From: Streptomyces albus subsp. albus
GTDB taxonomy: Bacteria; Actinomycetota; Actinomycetes; Streptomycetales; Streptomycetaceae
Assembly (NCBI RefSeq): GCF_000725885.1
Contig: NZ_JODR01000011.1
Location: forward strand, 62,001-126,000
Direction of reading: 5' to 3'
Length of the DNA stretch: 64,000 nt
Positions 1 to 7,918 of the stretch are shown piece after piece (the stretch's first letter is position 1; each line of letters begins with the position of its first letter). The notes under the pieces were generated by a model. The model searched no databases, was not told the DNA's origin, and was given only the letters and a program-made list of their open reading frames with translations. Position numbers and translations under genes: made by a program.

Positions 1-448
1 GGTACCAGTCGCCGGTGGCGTCGAGGCTGTAGACGCGGCGCTGGGCGTCGATGGCCAGCAGCGCGCTGTAGTGCCCGCCGTCGTCCCCGTCCGCGGTCTC
101 GCCCGGTCCGGTGTACTCGCCCTCCGTGCCGATGGGGCAGACCTGGGTGCCCAGGGCGCGGCCGAGGTCGTTGAACGTACGGGCCGCGTGCAGTCCGCTC
201 AGCGGGTCGATGTGCACGGCCGAGGGCGCGATGTGCCGTCCCGGTCCGGTGGGGACGATGTGCAGTCCGCCGAACTCCGCCCAGACCTCGACGGCGGCGG
301 GGAAGACCGCGTGCCGGTGCCCGCCGGGTGACAGATGGCCGCGCAGGGTGTCGGCCCACTGTTCGGCCTGCCGGATGTCCCACCGTCCGGGCTGCCACCC
401 GGCGTTGCGCAGCGGGTCGTCGACGGCGACGGGGAAACGGGTGGTCAT
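1..448 (-). CDS. SUKH-3-like immunity protein (3' part off window)
   Basis: The first 149 residues of a protein start at ATG 448 and run off the left edge, so the C terminus is not seen. The visible part contains AVEVWAEFGGLHIVPTGPG and a segment ending DGGHYSALLAIDAQRRVYSLDATGDWY (residues about 125-149). This reads like the SUKH-3 clade of the SMI1/KNR4 fold, a family of toxin-neutralising immunity proteins. No signal peptide or membrane segment is seen, so it should be cytosolic. Its ATG overlaps the TGA of the upstream deaminase gene by 4 bases (ATGA), implying translational coupling and a shared operon. The pairing suggests that it neutralises or holds the deaminase; that role is inferred. 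The family call is moderately secure because only part is visible. Confidence 0.75.
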   Translation of the reverse strand, partial: MTTRFPVAVDDPLRNAGWQPGRWDIRQAEQWADTLRGHLSPGGHRHAVFPAAVEVWAEFGGLHIVPTGPGRHIAPSAVHIDPLSGLHAARTFNDLGRALGTQVCPIGTEGEYTGPGETADGDDGGHYSALLAIDAQRRVYSLDATGDWY

Positions 449-1089
449 CGGTCGCGCTCCTGTGCGGGATCGACGGCCCGTACGCCGAAGTGGGCCAGCA
501 GCGGGGCGCAGGAGCGGCACGGCGGGACGTAGCTGCCGTGCAGCGGGTCCCCGTCCTCCCTGATGCGGCGCGCGGTCAGCTTGGCGTGCTTGAGGGCACG
601 TTTTGCCTCGCTGAGGGTGAGCGGTTTCGGCGGCTTGCCGGGACGCGGCGCCTTGGTGGCCTTCGCGGCGCCGCTGCGGCCGTTCTTCCCGTTCTTGCCG
701 GGCTTGCGGCCGGCCCGTTTGTCGGCGCGGGCGGCCTCCGTGGCAGTCAGATAGCGGGACAGCAGGACCGCTTCGGGGCAGCGGCCGGTGCTGCGGGAGC
801 GCCGCTCGGTGGTCAGCGTGTCGAGGAAGTCCTGGACGAGGGGGTGGTGGACGGGCGCGCGTTCGCTCTTGCTGCCCGTGCAGGTGAGGGTCTCGCCGCG
901 GATGGACAGCGCGGCGGCGACGGCGGGAAGGATGCCGTCGCGGCGCTGGCGGAGTACCGGTGCGGTCGCGCTGAGGGAGTCGGCCGCGTTCGTCCAGCCG
1001 ATGCGCGGGTCACCGCCGCCGTACGCGGCGGTGTGCGACTGCGGCGCGATGTGCGCCTGTGGTGTCTGCGCCTGTTGTGCCATATGCAA
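445..1089 (-). CDS. YwqJ-related putative deaminase
   Basis: A 214-residue protein with the two zinc/catalytic motifs of the YwqJ-type deaminase fold: GRCPEAVLLSRYL (Cys104-Pro105-Glu106, the C-x-E motif) and PPCRSCAPLLAHFGV (Cys191 and Cys194, the PCxxC motif). Between them lies a Lys/Gly/Pro-rich insert (about residues 124-156). YwqJ deaminases are known from polymorphic toxin systems and are predicted to act on nucleic acids or nucleotides. No secretion signal is visible, so it is probably intracellular. GGAGG lies 8 bases before a TTG start at 1089; an ATG at 1083 is an alternative. It overlaps the downstream SUKH-3 gene by 4 bases. Substrate and role are unknown. Confidence 0.8.
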   Translation of the reverse strand: MHMAQQAQTPQAHIAPQSHTAAYGGGDPRIGWTNAADSLSATAPVLRQRRDGILPAVAAALSIRGETLTCTGSKSERAPVHHPLVQDFLDTLTTERRSRSTGRCPEAVLLSRYLTATEAARADKRAGRKPGKNGKNGRSGAAKATKAPRPGKPPKPLTLSEAKRALKHAKLTARRIREDGDPLHGSYVPPCRSCAPLLAHFGVRAVDPAQERDR

Positions 1090-1614
1090 TGGAGCTTCCT
1101 CCCCGAGTGTCCCCTTAAGTGCCGGGGCTCGCCCAAGTATGCAGTGTGGCCCACGAGTCGATCATTCCCCCGGTGGCGTCATGCCCCGGTGTCGCTCCGG
1201 CCGCCCGGCGCCGGGACCGCACGGCACAGGGCCGGTGACGTCCCGCGCGCCCCCGTCGTACGGGCTGCCGGTGAGCACCCGGGACGGGGCCGCGACCGGC
1301 CGCCGACGGGAGGCGAGGGGACGCCGGGAGGGAGCCGGGCGGGGCGCCGGAAGGGAGCCCGGAGGGGCGCCGGAAAGATGCCGGAAAGGGGGACCCGCGG
1401 CAGGGGCGGCGTCCGCCGGCCCTGCGGGAGGGGCCCGGCGAGCGGCGCCGGTACGGCGGGAGTTGGGCCCTCCCGCGCGGGAGTGGCGAGGCCGCCGCAG
1501 GGTGTCCGCGCCGGCGGCGGGGCCCCCGGTCACCGGGGGCGGGGGCGGTGACCGCCGATCGTCCTACCGCATAGGCTGTTCGGTACCAGCCAGCACCAGC
1601 AGAAGGCCAACGCC
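1090..1614. other. Divergent intergenic region of the deaminase/SUKH cluster
   Basis: No convincing coding sequence is seen between the divergent deaminase and nuclease-SUKH genes. Positions about 1315-1400 hold a degenerate G-rich repeat built on GGGCGCCGGAAGGG-like units. Control elements for both directions must lie here, but I cannot identify a -35/-10 pair with confidence. Confidence 0.5.
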
Positions 1615-2628
1615 ATGACGACAGGTCGGATTGGGCTGGGGGCACCGCCCGGCCCCCAGGGCCAGGGAAACGCCGCAGCGCCACCGAACCGGGCGTACGC
1701 CGGGCAGGTCGTGCAGTTCCCGGACCCCGTCCGGGCCGCCCGCCATCCGCACGGGGTGCGGGTCGACCACAACGGGTTCCCGGACTTCTCCGCGTACGCC
1801 CGTGCGGCGGCCGAGATCGCCGAGCCGCCGGACGGTTTCGGCGGTGACGAACTGCGGCTGACGGACTACGTGTCGGCCAACGCCGCGCTGCACGCCGAGG
1901 GGCACGAACTCTGGTCGGACCTGCCGCCGGTCGCCACCCCGCACGGCTGGACCTGGCACCACGTGGCGCACAGCCGCCGCATGGAACTGATCCCCGTCGA
2001 GGTCAAGGCGCTGCTGCGGCACCACGGGGGGCTGGCCACGGCGGCTGTCGACCACACGAAGACCGGCACCCGCCCGCTCCAGGAGACCCGGCCCGCGCAC
2101 TTCGCCGTGCCGCACGGTCCCGAGCCCGCCGTCACCGAGCGGCAGATCACCGACGTCGAGGAGCGGCTCGGCTACCGGCTGCCCGGCGCCTACCGGTCGT
2201 TCCTCAAGGCCGCCGGAGGCTGCGCGCCGCAAGGGGTCGCGCTGGACGCGGAGTTGGGCCTGCTGGTGGACCAGCCGTTCTTCACGGTGCGCGACGACGC
2301 CGCCGTCAACGACCTCGTCTACATCAACAAGTGCCTGCGCGACCACCTCACCAAGGACTATCTGGGTGTCGGTTTCGTCCAGGGCGGCCTGATCGCGGTG
2401 AAGGTGAAGGGGGAGGCGCCCGGTTCGGTGTGGTTCTGCGCGTACGACGACGCGCGGGACGCCGACGGCATGCAGGTGCAGGAGCGTGTGGAGCGTCTGC
2501 TGAGGCCGTGCGGCACCGACTTCGACGAGTTCCTGCTGCGGCTGGCCGGCAACCCGCCGGAGCTGGAGACCGTGGCGAACCTGATGGTGGACGGCGGCTT
2601 CGCCCGCGCCGTCCCTGTGGAGAGGTGA
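1615..2628 (+). CDS. WHH-type nuclease domain fused to SMI1/KNR4 (SUKH) domain
   Basis: A 337-residue two-domain protein. Residues about 30-145 contain GWTWHHVAHSRRMELIPVEV (Trp114-His115-His116) and RHHGG (His136-His137). This is the layout of WHH/LHH members of the HNH-EndoVII nuclease superfamily used as toxin tips. Residues about 170-310 carry a SUKH domain (VEERLGYRLPGAYRSFLKAAGG, then GVGFVQGGLIAVK and VWFCAYDD). Toxin and immunity folds thus sit in one polypeptide without an export signal. ATG 1615 is preceded by AGCAGAAGGCCAACGCC, a modest ribosome-binding site. It is followed after 7 bases by the Imm35/deaminase gene, so the two form an operon. Nuclease activity is predicted from motifs only. 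Confidence 0.75.
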   Translation: MTTGRIGLGAPPGPQGQGNAAAPPNRAYAGQVVQFPDPVRAARHPHGVRVDHNGFPDFSAYARAAAEIAEPPDGFGGDELRLTDYVSANAALHAEGHELWSDLPPVATPHGWTWHHVAHSRRMELIPVEVKALLRHHGGLATAAVDHTKTGTRPLQETRPAHFAVPHGPEPAVTERQITDVEERLGYRLPGAYRSFLKAAGGCAPQGVALDAELGLLVDQPFFTVRDDAAVNDLVYINKCLRDHLTKDYLGVGFVQGGLIAVKVKGEAPGSVWFCAYDDARDADGMQVQERVERLLRPCGTDFDEFLLRLAGNPPELETVANLMVDGGFARAVPVER

Positions 2629-2635
2629 GAGCGCG

Positions 2636-5329
2636 ATGGTGACCTTCGCGCAGGCCCAGGAGCGTGCCGAGCACTGGATCAACGGTGACGTACCCGGGTA
2701 CCAGCACCGCGAGGTGCGCGTCCGCGAGTTCGACCTGGGCTTCGTGGCCTGGGCCGAGGACCGGGAGGGCGGCCCGGTCTCGGACGGCGGCAACACCCGC
2801 CTGGTCATCGCCCGTGACAGCGGCGAGACGACGCTGTGGCCCGCGCTGCCGGTGGGTGAGGTCATCCGGCGCTACGAGGAGGAGTACGGCGCGGAGGAGC
2901 CGGCCGCGCCTCCGGCCGCGCCGCAGCAGCGGCTCGATCTGGAGGCGACGTCCTTCCTGCTGACACCGCCCGAGTGGCTTCAGGAAGCGGCCGACAAGAT
3001 GGGCATTCCCGACCGGCGTGCGGAGTCCGCGTCCGGCACGGGCAGTGCCTCCGCCGCCCCCGGTCCGGCCTCCGCGCCGCCCCAGGGCTCCACGCCGTCC
3101 CGGGACCTTTCCGGCACCGCCTCGTCGGGCCCGGCCGGTGACGACGCCGGTGCGGGCGATACGAGTGGTACGGGTGGTGCCGGTGCGCCGAGCTGGCCCG
3201 AGGCACCGGGCGGTGCCACACCGTCGGGCGGTACGGGCCCCGGTCCCACCGGGGGGTCCACCGCCGGGGCCAGCCCGTGGGACGGGGCGGACACCGGCGG
3301 GCTCGGCAGCGGTGAGGCGCAGCAGCCCCCCGCGACGGTGTTCGCGCCGCCGCTGATGGGCAGCGACGAGGACGACACCCCGCCGCCCCCCGGCTCCGAG
3401 GCCCGCACGGCGCTGCTGCCCGAGGGCGGTGTGCTGCCGCCGACGGCGATCGCTCCCGCGCTCGACGATCCGGACGCCCCGGATCACGCGGCCGGGAAGT
3501 CCGCCGCGTCCGCCCCGGGACCGGACCGGCCCTCTCAGGACGGCGCGCCCCACGCCGACGACACCGGCACGGGCGGTAGCGGTACGGGCGACGCCGGGAC
3601 GGCCGACACCGGCACGGGCGGCAGCGGGAAGGCCGACAGCGCGAAGGGTGACGGCGGCGCGGGCGGCAGCACCGGTACCGGCGGTGGTGCTGTCCACCAT
3701 GCCGCCACGATGCTCGCCGACCCCTCCCAGGGCGGCTTCCCCGCGCCCCCCGCACCCGGTGCGCCCCCCGCGCCGGGTGCCTCCGGCGGCGACGGTGACC
3801 TCGCCGACGCCGCCACCGGCCGCGCCCCGCGCGGGACGCCGCGGCCCGCCCGCGGTGGCGGCCCCACCGTGCCCCCGCCGCCCGGCGCCCCCGGCACCCC
3901 CGGTGCCGGGTCCCGCCCCGGCGGCTCCGCCACCCCGCCGCCGCCCTCCCCGCCGGGCCCGCCCGGCGCCCCGGGCGGCACCGAGGGTTCGTCCGGCGGT
4001 GCGGGCGGCGGCTATGTGCCCACGCAGCTCGTCTCGGCGGACGAGCTCGCGGAGAAGGTCGGCCAGGGCGGCGGCCCGAAGCCGGACGCGGACGCACCCG
4101 GCGGCGCGGCCACACCACCGCCCGCCGCTCCCGGCGGTGACGTCCACCACGCCGCGACGATGCTCGCCGGTCCCGGGACGGTGGGCCCCGGCACGCCCCC
4201 ACCACCCGGGGCGCCCCCGGCCGCGCCCGGCACCCCGCCGCCAGGCGCTGTCGGCATGCCGCCCGGCGCGGTCCCCGGCGGTGCCCCCGGCATGGGCACC
4301 CCGCCCCCGGGAGCCGCCGCACAGCCGCCGCCGTCCGGTCTGCCGACGGTCGGCCCCGGTTACATGGCCGTACTGCGCTACCGCGCGCACGACGGCTCCG
4401 AGCAGCAGCTCATCCGCCGTTCCGCGCCGGGCACCCCGCACCCCGAATGGCAGCTGCTGCACGAGTTGCGGGCCATGAACGTGCCGCCGCAGCAGGTGGT
4501 GGAGCTGCACACCGAGCTGGAGCCGTGCGACCTGCCCGGCGGCTACTGCGCCCGGATGATCCGGGAGACCTGGCCGCAGGTGCGGGTCAGCCACACCGCC
4601 TCGTACGGCACCGACCACGCCTCCCGGCAGCAGGGCATGCGCCACCTGATCGAGCACCAGGGCGAACTGCACCAGGTCGCCGACGCGCCCGCGCGGCCCG
4701 CGCCCAACCCGGTGCCGCTGCCGCCGCCCGGCCAGATCCCGCCCGCACCGCCCCTGCCGCCCGACGCCGTCGGCCAGGAGCTGATGCAGGCGTTCGGCCC
4801 GCAGGGCGTCTTCCGCTTCGACCAGCGGGCCGTCTCCCGCCAGGGCGTGCCCGACATCGTGGCGCAGACCCTGGTGTGGGCCGGGGTCCCCCTCGACATG
4901 GGGCCCTTCTTCTGGGGCCAGGCGCAGCCGGGCAGGCCCATTCCGACGCTGGCCGAGCTCGCCCAGGAACGCGGGGTGCAGCCCGCGTCGGACGCCGCGT
5001 CGTACCTGGTGGTCGGCACCGACTTCGGCCGGCAGCTGTGCGTCCAGTACGGGACGGCGCACATCGTCGCCGTCCCGCTGGAGGCGGGGCCCGGCGGGCA
5101 GCCGGCGGCGGCGCCGCAGTTCGTCAACACCGGGCTGCCGGAGTTCGTACGGTGCATGGCCATGCTGGGCCGGATGTGGCGGCTGCGGTACGGGCTGACG
5201 CCCGAGCAGGCCGGACGGTGGACCGTCGACTTCCAGGCGCAGCTCGCCGCGCTCGACCCGGCGGCGCTCGGCTCCCCCGAGAACTGGTGGGCGGTCCTGC
5301 TGGAACAGATGTGGGACGGCCTGTTCTGA
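2636..5329 (+). CDS. Imm35 (YrhB) - Pro/Gly linker - deaminase - SUKH-4 fusion protein
   Basis: An 897-residue mosaic protein. Residues 1-90 resemble YrhB/Imm35 immunity domains (RAEHWINGD, RLVIARDSGETTLWPALPV). Residues about 95-570 form a Pro/Gly/Thr-rich low-complexity linker with recurrent T-x-[LFI]-[AV] motifs. Residues about 573-670 form a predicted nucleotide/nucleic acid deaminase with His602-Pro603-Glu604 (HxE) and Pro630-Cys631 ... Cys638. Residues about 705-895 look like a SUKH-4 immunity domain ending ENWWAVLLEQMWDGLF. It has no signal peptide. ATG 2636 follows GAGAGGTGAGAGCG, 7 bases after the nuclease-SUKH stop. Combining two immunity folds with an apparently intact deaminase is unusual. 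The function is unknown; a self-inhibited effector is one reading. Confidence 0.75.
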   Translation: MVTFAQAQERAEHWINGDVPGYQHREVRVREFDLGFVAWAEDREGGPVSDGGNTRLVIARDSGETTLWPALPVGEVIRRYEEEYGAEEPAAPPAAPQQRLDLEATSFLLTPPEWLQEAADKMGIPDRRAESASGTGSASAAPGPASAPPQGSTPSRDLSGTASSGPAGDDAGAGDTSGTGGAGAPSWPEAPGGATPSGGTGPGPTGGSTAGASPWDGADTGGLGSGEAQQPPATVFAPPLMGSDEDDTPPPPGSEARTALLPEGGVLPPTAIAPALDDPDAPDHAAGKSAASAPGPDRPSQDGAPHADDTGTGGSGTGDAGTADTGTGGSGKADSAKGDGGAGGSTGTGGGAVHHAATMLADPSQGGFPAPPAPGAPPAPGASGGDGDLADAATGRAPRGTPRPARGGGPTVPPPPGAPGTPGAGSRPGGSATPPPPSPPGPPGAPGGTEGSSGGAGGGYVPTQLVSADELAEKVGQGGGPKPDADAPGGAATPPPAAPGGDVHHAATMLAGPGTVGPGTPPPPGAPPAAPGTPPPGAVGMPPGAVPGGAPGMGTPPPGAAAQPPPSGLPTVGPGYMAVLRYRAHDGSEQQLIRRSAPGTPHPEWQLLHELRAMNVPPQQVVELHTELEPCDLPGGYCARMIRETWPQVRVSHTASYGTDHASRQQGMRHLIEHQGELHQVADAPARPAPNPVPLPPPGQIPPAPPLPPDAVGQELMQAFGPQGVFRFDQRAVSRQGVPDIVAQTLVWAGVPLDMGPFFWGQAQPGRPIPTLAELAQERGVQPASDAASYLVVGTDFGRQLCVQYGTAHIVAVPLEAGPGGQPAAAPQFVNTGLPEFVRCMAMLGRMWRLRYGLTPEQAGRWTVDFQAQLAALDPAALGSPENWWAVLLEQMWDGLF

Positions 5330-5338
5330 CGCCCCCTG

Positions 5339-5403
5339 CGACAGCCTGACTGCCTGACGGCCTGACCGTCTGACTGCCTGACCGTCTGGCCGTCGGACCG
5401 CCC
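5339..5403. repeat. Short imperfect tandem repeat after the fusion gene
   Basis: Immediately after the stop of the Imm35/deaminase gene the sequence iterates units like CTGACTGCC, CTGACGGC, CTGACCGT and CTGACTGCC about seven times. No function is evident. It may derive from slippage or act as a spacer before the LCP gene. Confidence 0.7.
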
Positions 5404-5551
5404 GCTCGTCCGGCCGGCCCGGTGCTCCCTCGCTGCCCCCGGCGGGGCGGGGCGGCACCGGGCCGCCGGCGCCGGGGTGAGGCGCGAGCCCTCTCCGCCG
5501 GACGGAGCACGAGCGCGCGCGGCCCCGCCCCGTACACGAGACGCTCGGTCC

Positions 5552-6562
5552 ATGTACGGGGAGAGCAGCACCCTCCACCGCGCGGGCCGCCCGCGCCACA
5601 GACGCCGGTGGCCGAGGATCACCGTGCTGACCCTCGTGGTGCTCTTCCTGGTGGTGGCCGCGGCCGTCTCCGCGACCTATCTGTGGGCGGGCACCCGGCT
5701 GAAGCAGACCGACGCGCTGGCCGACTACCCCGGCCGCCCCTCCCGCGGTGAGGGCACCAACTGGCTGATCATCGGCTCGGACACCCGTGCCGATCTGACC
5801 CCCGAACAGCGCCGGAAGCTCCATGTGGGCGGCGGCGGACAGCGCAACACCGACACGGTGATGCTGCTGCACTACGGGGAGGCGGGCCCGTATCTGGTGA
5901 GCCTCCCGCGCGACTCGTACGTCCCCGTGCCGGGCCACGGCAAGGCGAAGATCAACTCGGCGTACGCCCAGGGCGGCCCCGAACTGCTCACCCGCACCGT
6001 CGAACAGGCCACCGGACTGCGCCTCGACCACTACGCGGAGATCGACTTCCTCGGCTTCACTCATGTGGTCGACGCGTTGGAGGGGGTGCGGATCTGCCTC
6101 AAGGCGCCGCTGCACGACAAGAAGTCCGGCGCCGATCTGGACGCGGGCTGCCAGATCCTCGACGGCAAGCAGGCGCTGGCCTTCGTCCGGGCCCGCTACA
6201 GCGATCCGCAGGGCGATCTGGGCCGCGTCAAACGCCAGCGGCAGCTGCTGAGCGCTCTCGTGCGGGAGGGCACGGGGGCCTCGGTGGTGGCCGACCCGCC
6301 CCGCTTCTACGCGTTCACCGGCTCCGTCCTCGACGCGATCACCGTCGACCGGATGGGCTCCGTGGGGTCACTCACAAGGATGGGCTGGGAGATCAGGGGG
6401 CTGACGGACGGGAAAGGAGGGACAACAACCGTTCCTGTGGCGAACCCCGGGCTCAGCGTGCCTGGTGTGGGCAGTGTCGTCGCGTGGGACCCATCCGGGT
6501 CACGTGCGCTTTTTGATCAGTTGCGCCGTGATGTGCCGATTACGGCAACCACCGTGACGTGA
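5552..6562 (+). CDS. LCP (LytR-CpsA-Psr) family phosphotransferase
   Basis: A 336-residue membrane-anchored LCP protein. One N-terminal transmembrane helix (about residues 25-48, TVLTLVVLFLVVAAAVSATYL) is followed by the extracellular LCP domain with NWLIIGSDTRADL, NTDTVMLLHY and SLPRDSYVPVPGHGKAKINSAYAQGG. These motifs hold the conserved Arg/Asp residues that bind the polyprenyl-pyrophosphate substrate. LCP enzymes attach anionic glycopolymers to peptidoglycan at the outer face of the membrane. ATG 5552 is chosen because it lies close to the membrane helix and upstream in-frame sequence looks non-coding. The ribosome-binding site is poor. It stands alone between the toxin-like cluster and the coiled-coil gene. 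Confidence 0.88.
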   Translation: MYGESSTLHRAGRPRHRRRWPRITVLTLVVLFLVVAAAVSATYLWAGTRLKQTDALADYPGRPSRGEGTNWLIIGSDTRADLTPEQRRKLHVGGGGQRNTDTVMLLHYGEAGPYLVSLPRDSYVPVPGHGKAKINSAYAQGGPELLTRTVEQATGLRLDHYAEIDFLGFTHVVDALEGVRICLKAPLHDKKSGADLDAGCQILDGKQALAFVRARYSDPQGDLGRVKRQRQLLSALVREGTGASVVADPPRFYAFTGSVLDAITVDRMGSVGSLTRMGWEIRGLTDGKGGTTTVPVANPGLSVPGVGSVVAWDPSGSRALFDQLRRDVPITATTVT

Positions 6563-6643
6563 CGCATCCTGGTAACGGGCCGGTCTCGCCAAGATCGTCG
6601 GGATCGCATCAGGAGACGGAACAGCCGAGATAAGGGGCTCGAT

Positions 6644-7567
6644 ATGAGTGCGTCGTCACCGCACGGCTTCACTGTCGTCAGGGGCCGCGGGTACCGGCCC
6701 GAACAGGTCGACGCCCGGATGACCGAGCTGAACGCCCAGCGCGAGGCCGCCCGGGAACGCACCGCACAGCTCACCCGGCAGGCCCAGGAGATGACGGAGG
6801 AGATCGAACGGCTCCACGCCGTCGTCGCCGCCCTCCCCCCGCAGACCTACGAAGCCCTCGGGCCCCGCGCCCAAGGGCTCCTCGCCACCGCCGAGGCCGA
6901 GGCCGCCGACCTGCGGGCCGCCGCCGAGGCCGAGGCCCAGGCCCTCACCGAACAGGCCGAGGAGGAGGCCCGCACCCTCCGCGACACCGCCCGCGAGGCC
7001 GCCGCCCGGCGCCGCGCCGACGCCGAGGCCGCCGCCGCCCGCACCGTGGAGACCGCGCAGGACCACGCCGACGAACTCCGCGCCCAGGCCCGCGCCCAGG
7101 CCGACAAGGTCGTCCGGGAGGCCACCGAGGCGCTCCGCGAGATGTCCCGCCGCTGCGCCGCCCTCCTCGCCGAACAGGAGAAGGAGCAGGCCGCCGAGTC
7201 CGACGCCACCGACCGGGAGCTCGCCGCACAGGAGGCGGCCTGCGACGCCCGCGTCGCCGACCTCGACGAGCGCGGGCAGCACGTCCTCGCCGATGCCAGG
7301 CGGCAGCACGCCGAGGCCGAGGAGTGGGCCCGGCACCGGCACGAGGACGCGGTCGCGCAGGGGGAGGAACTCCTCGCCCAGGCGCGGGTCCGCGAAGAGG
7401 CCATCGCCCGGGAGACCGAACGGGTGCTGCGGGAGCACGCGGAGCAGGGCGACGAACTGAAGCAGCACATGGCGCATGTGCGGGCCTCCCTCGCCGCGCT
7501 GACCGGCCGCACCTCCGATGCGGCCCCCACCCTCCCCGCCCAGCAGTCCACCTCCACCCAGGACTGA
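6644..7567 (+). CDS. DivIVA/FilP-like coiled-coil protein (often annotated 'cellulose-binding protein')
   Basis: A 307-residue highly charged protein. After a short N-terminal motif (FTVVRGRGYRPEQVDARMTEL, like the start of DivIVA-domain proteins), residues about 20-280 are an almost uninterrupted Ala/Glu/Arg coiled coil. Streptomyces has a family of such proteins, including the polarity and cytoskeletal proteins Scy and FilP; many homologues carry the misleading name cellulose-binding protein. A structural or polar-growth role in the cytoplasm is inferred. There is no membrane helix or signal. ATG 6644 follows AAGGGGCTCGAT. Confidence 0.7.
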   Translation: MSASSPHGFTVVRGRGYRPEQVDARMTELNAQREAARERTAQLTRQAQEMTEEIERLHAVVAALPPQTYEALGPRAQGLLATAEAEAADLRAAAEAEAQALTEQAEEEARTLRDTAREAAARRRADAEAAAARTVETAQDHADELRAQARAQADKVVREATEALREMSRRCAALLAEQEKEQAAESDATDRELAAQEAACDARVADLDERGQHVLADARRQHAEAEEWARHRHEDAVAQGEELLAQARVREEAIARETERVLREHAEQGDELKQHMAHVRASLAALTGRTSDAAPTLPAQQSTSTQD

Positions 7568-7918
7568 GACCCGGCCGGAGGCCGCACCCGGGTGCCCCTG
7601 TGCGGGCCGTGCGCGGGAGAAGCCGCGCCTGCACCGGGGGCCGGTCGGGTTGTGCGCCCGGGGAGCACTTCACCCGGGCCTTTCCTCCCCGGCGGGTCCT
7701 CCGGGGAGGGGGCCTCCGAGGGGGGCGAGGGCGCGGCGCCGGGGCGGGTCCGGCACCGGGCCCGGGTGCCCGCCGGGCGTGGGGGTCCGGTGGGCAGTGA
7801 GCCGGGACGGGGTGTCTGCGCGTCGGCGTAGGGTGGAAGGGGCCCGGCCGCGTGTCGGGCTTTTCGGCGTGGCCGGCCACGCCGACCCACCGGACGGAAA
7901 GCCGAAAGCGAAGCCTTC
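7568..7918. other. Intergenic region upstream of mfd
   Basis: No coding sequence is evident. A TAGGGT at about 7829-7834 could be a -10 for mfd, leaving a leader of roughly 80 bases; no matching -35 is clear. The rest is GC-rich without repeats that I can define. Confidence 0.4.

Noticed and set aside
2348..6115. A very long minus-strand open frame (over 1200 codons) antisense to the cluster
   Set aside because: It is a high-GC shadow frame: Arg/Gly/Ala-rich text with no domain, and it runs across several well-supported plus-strand genes.
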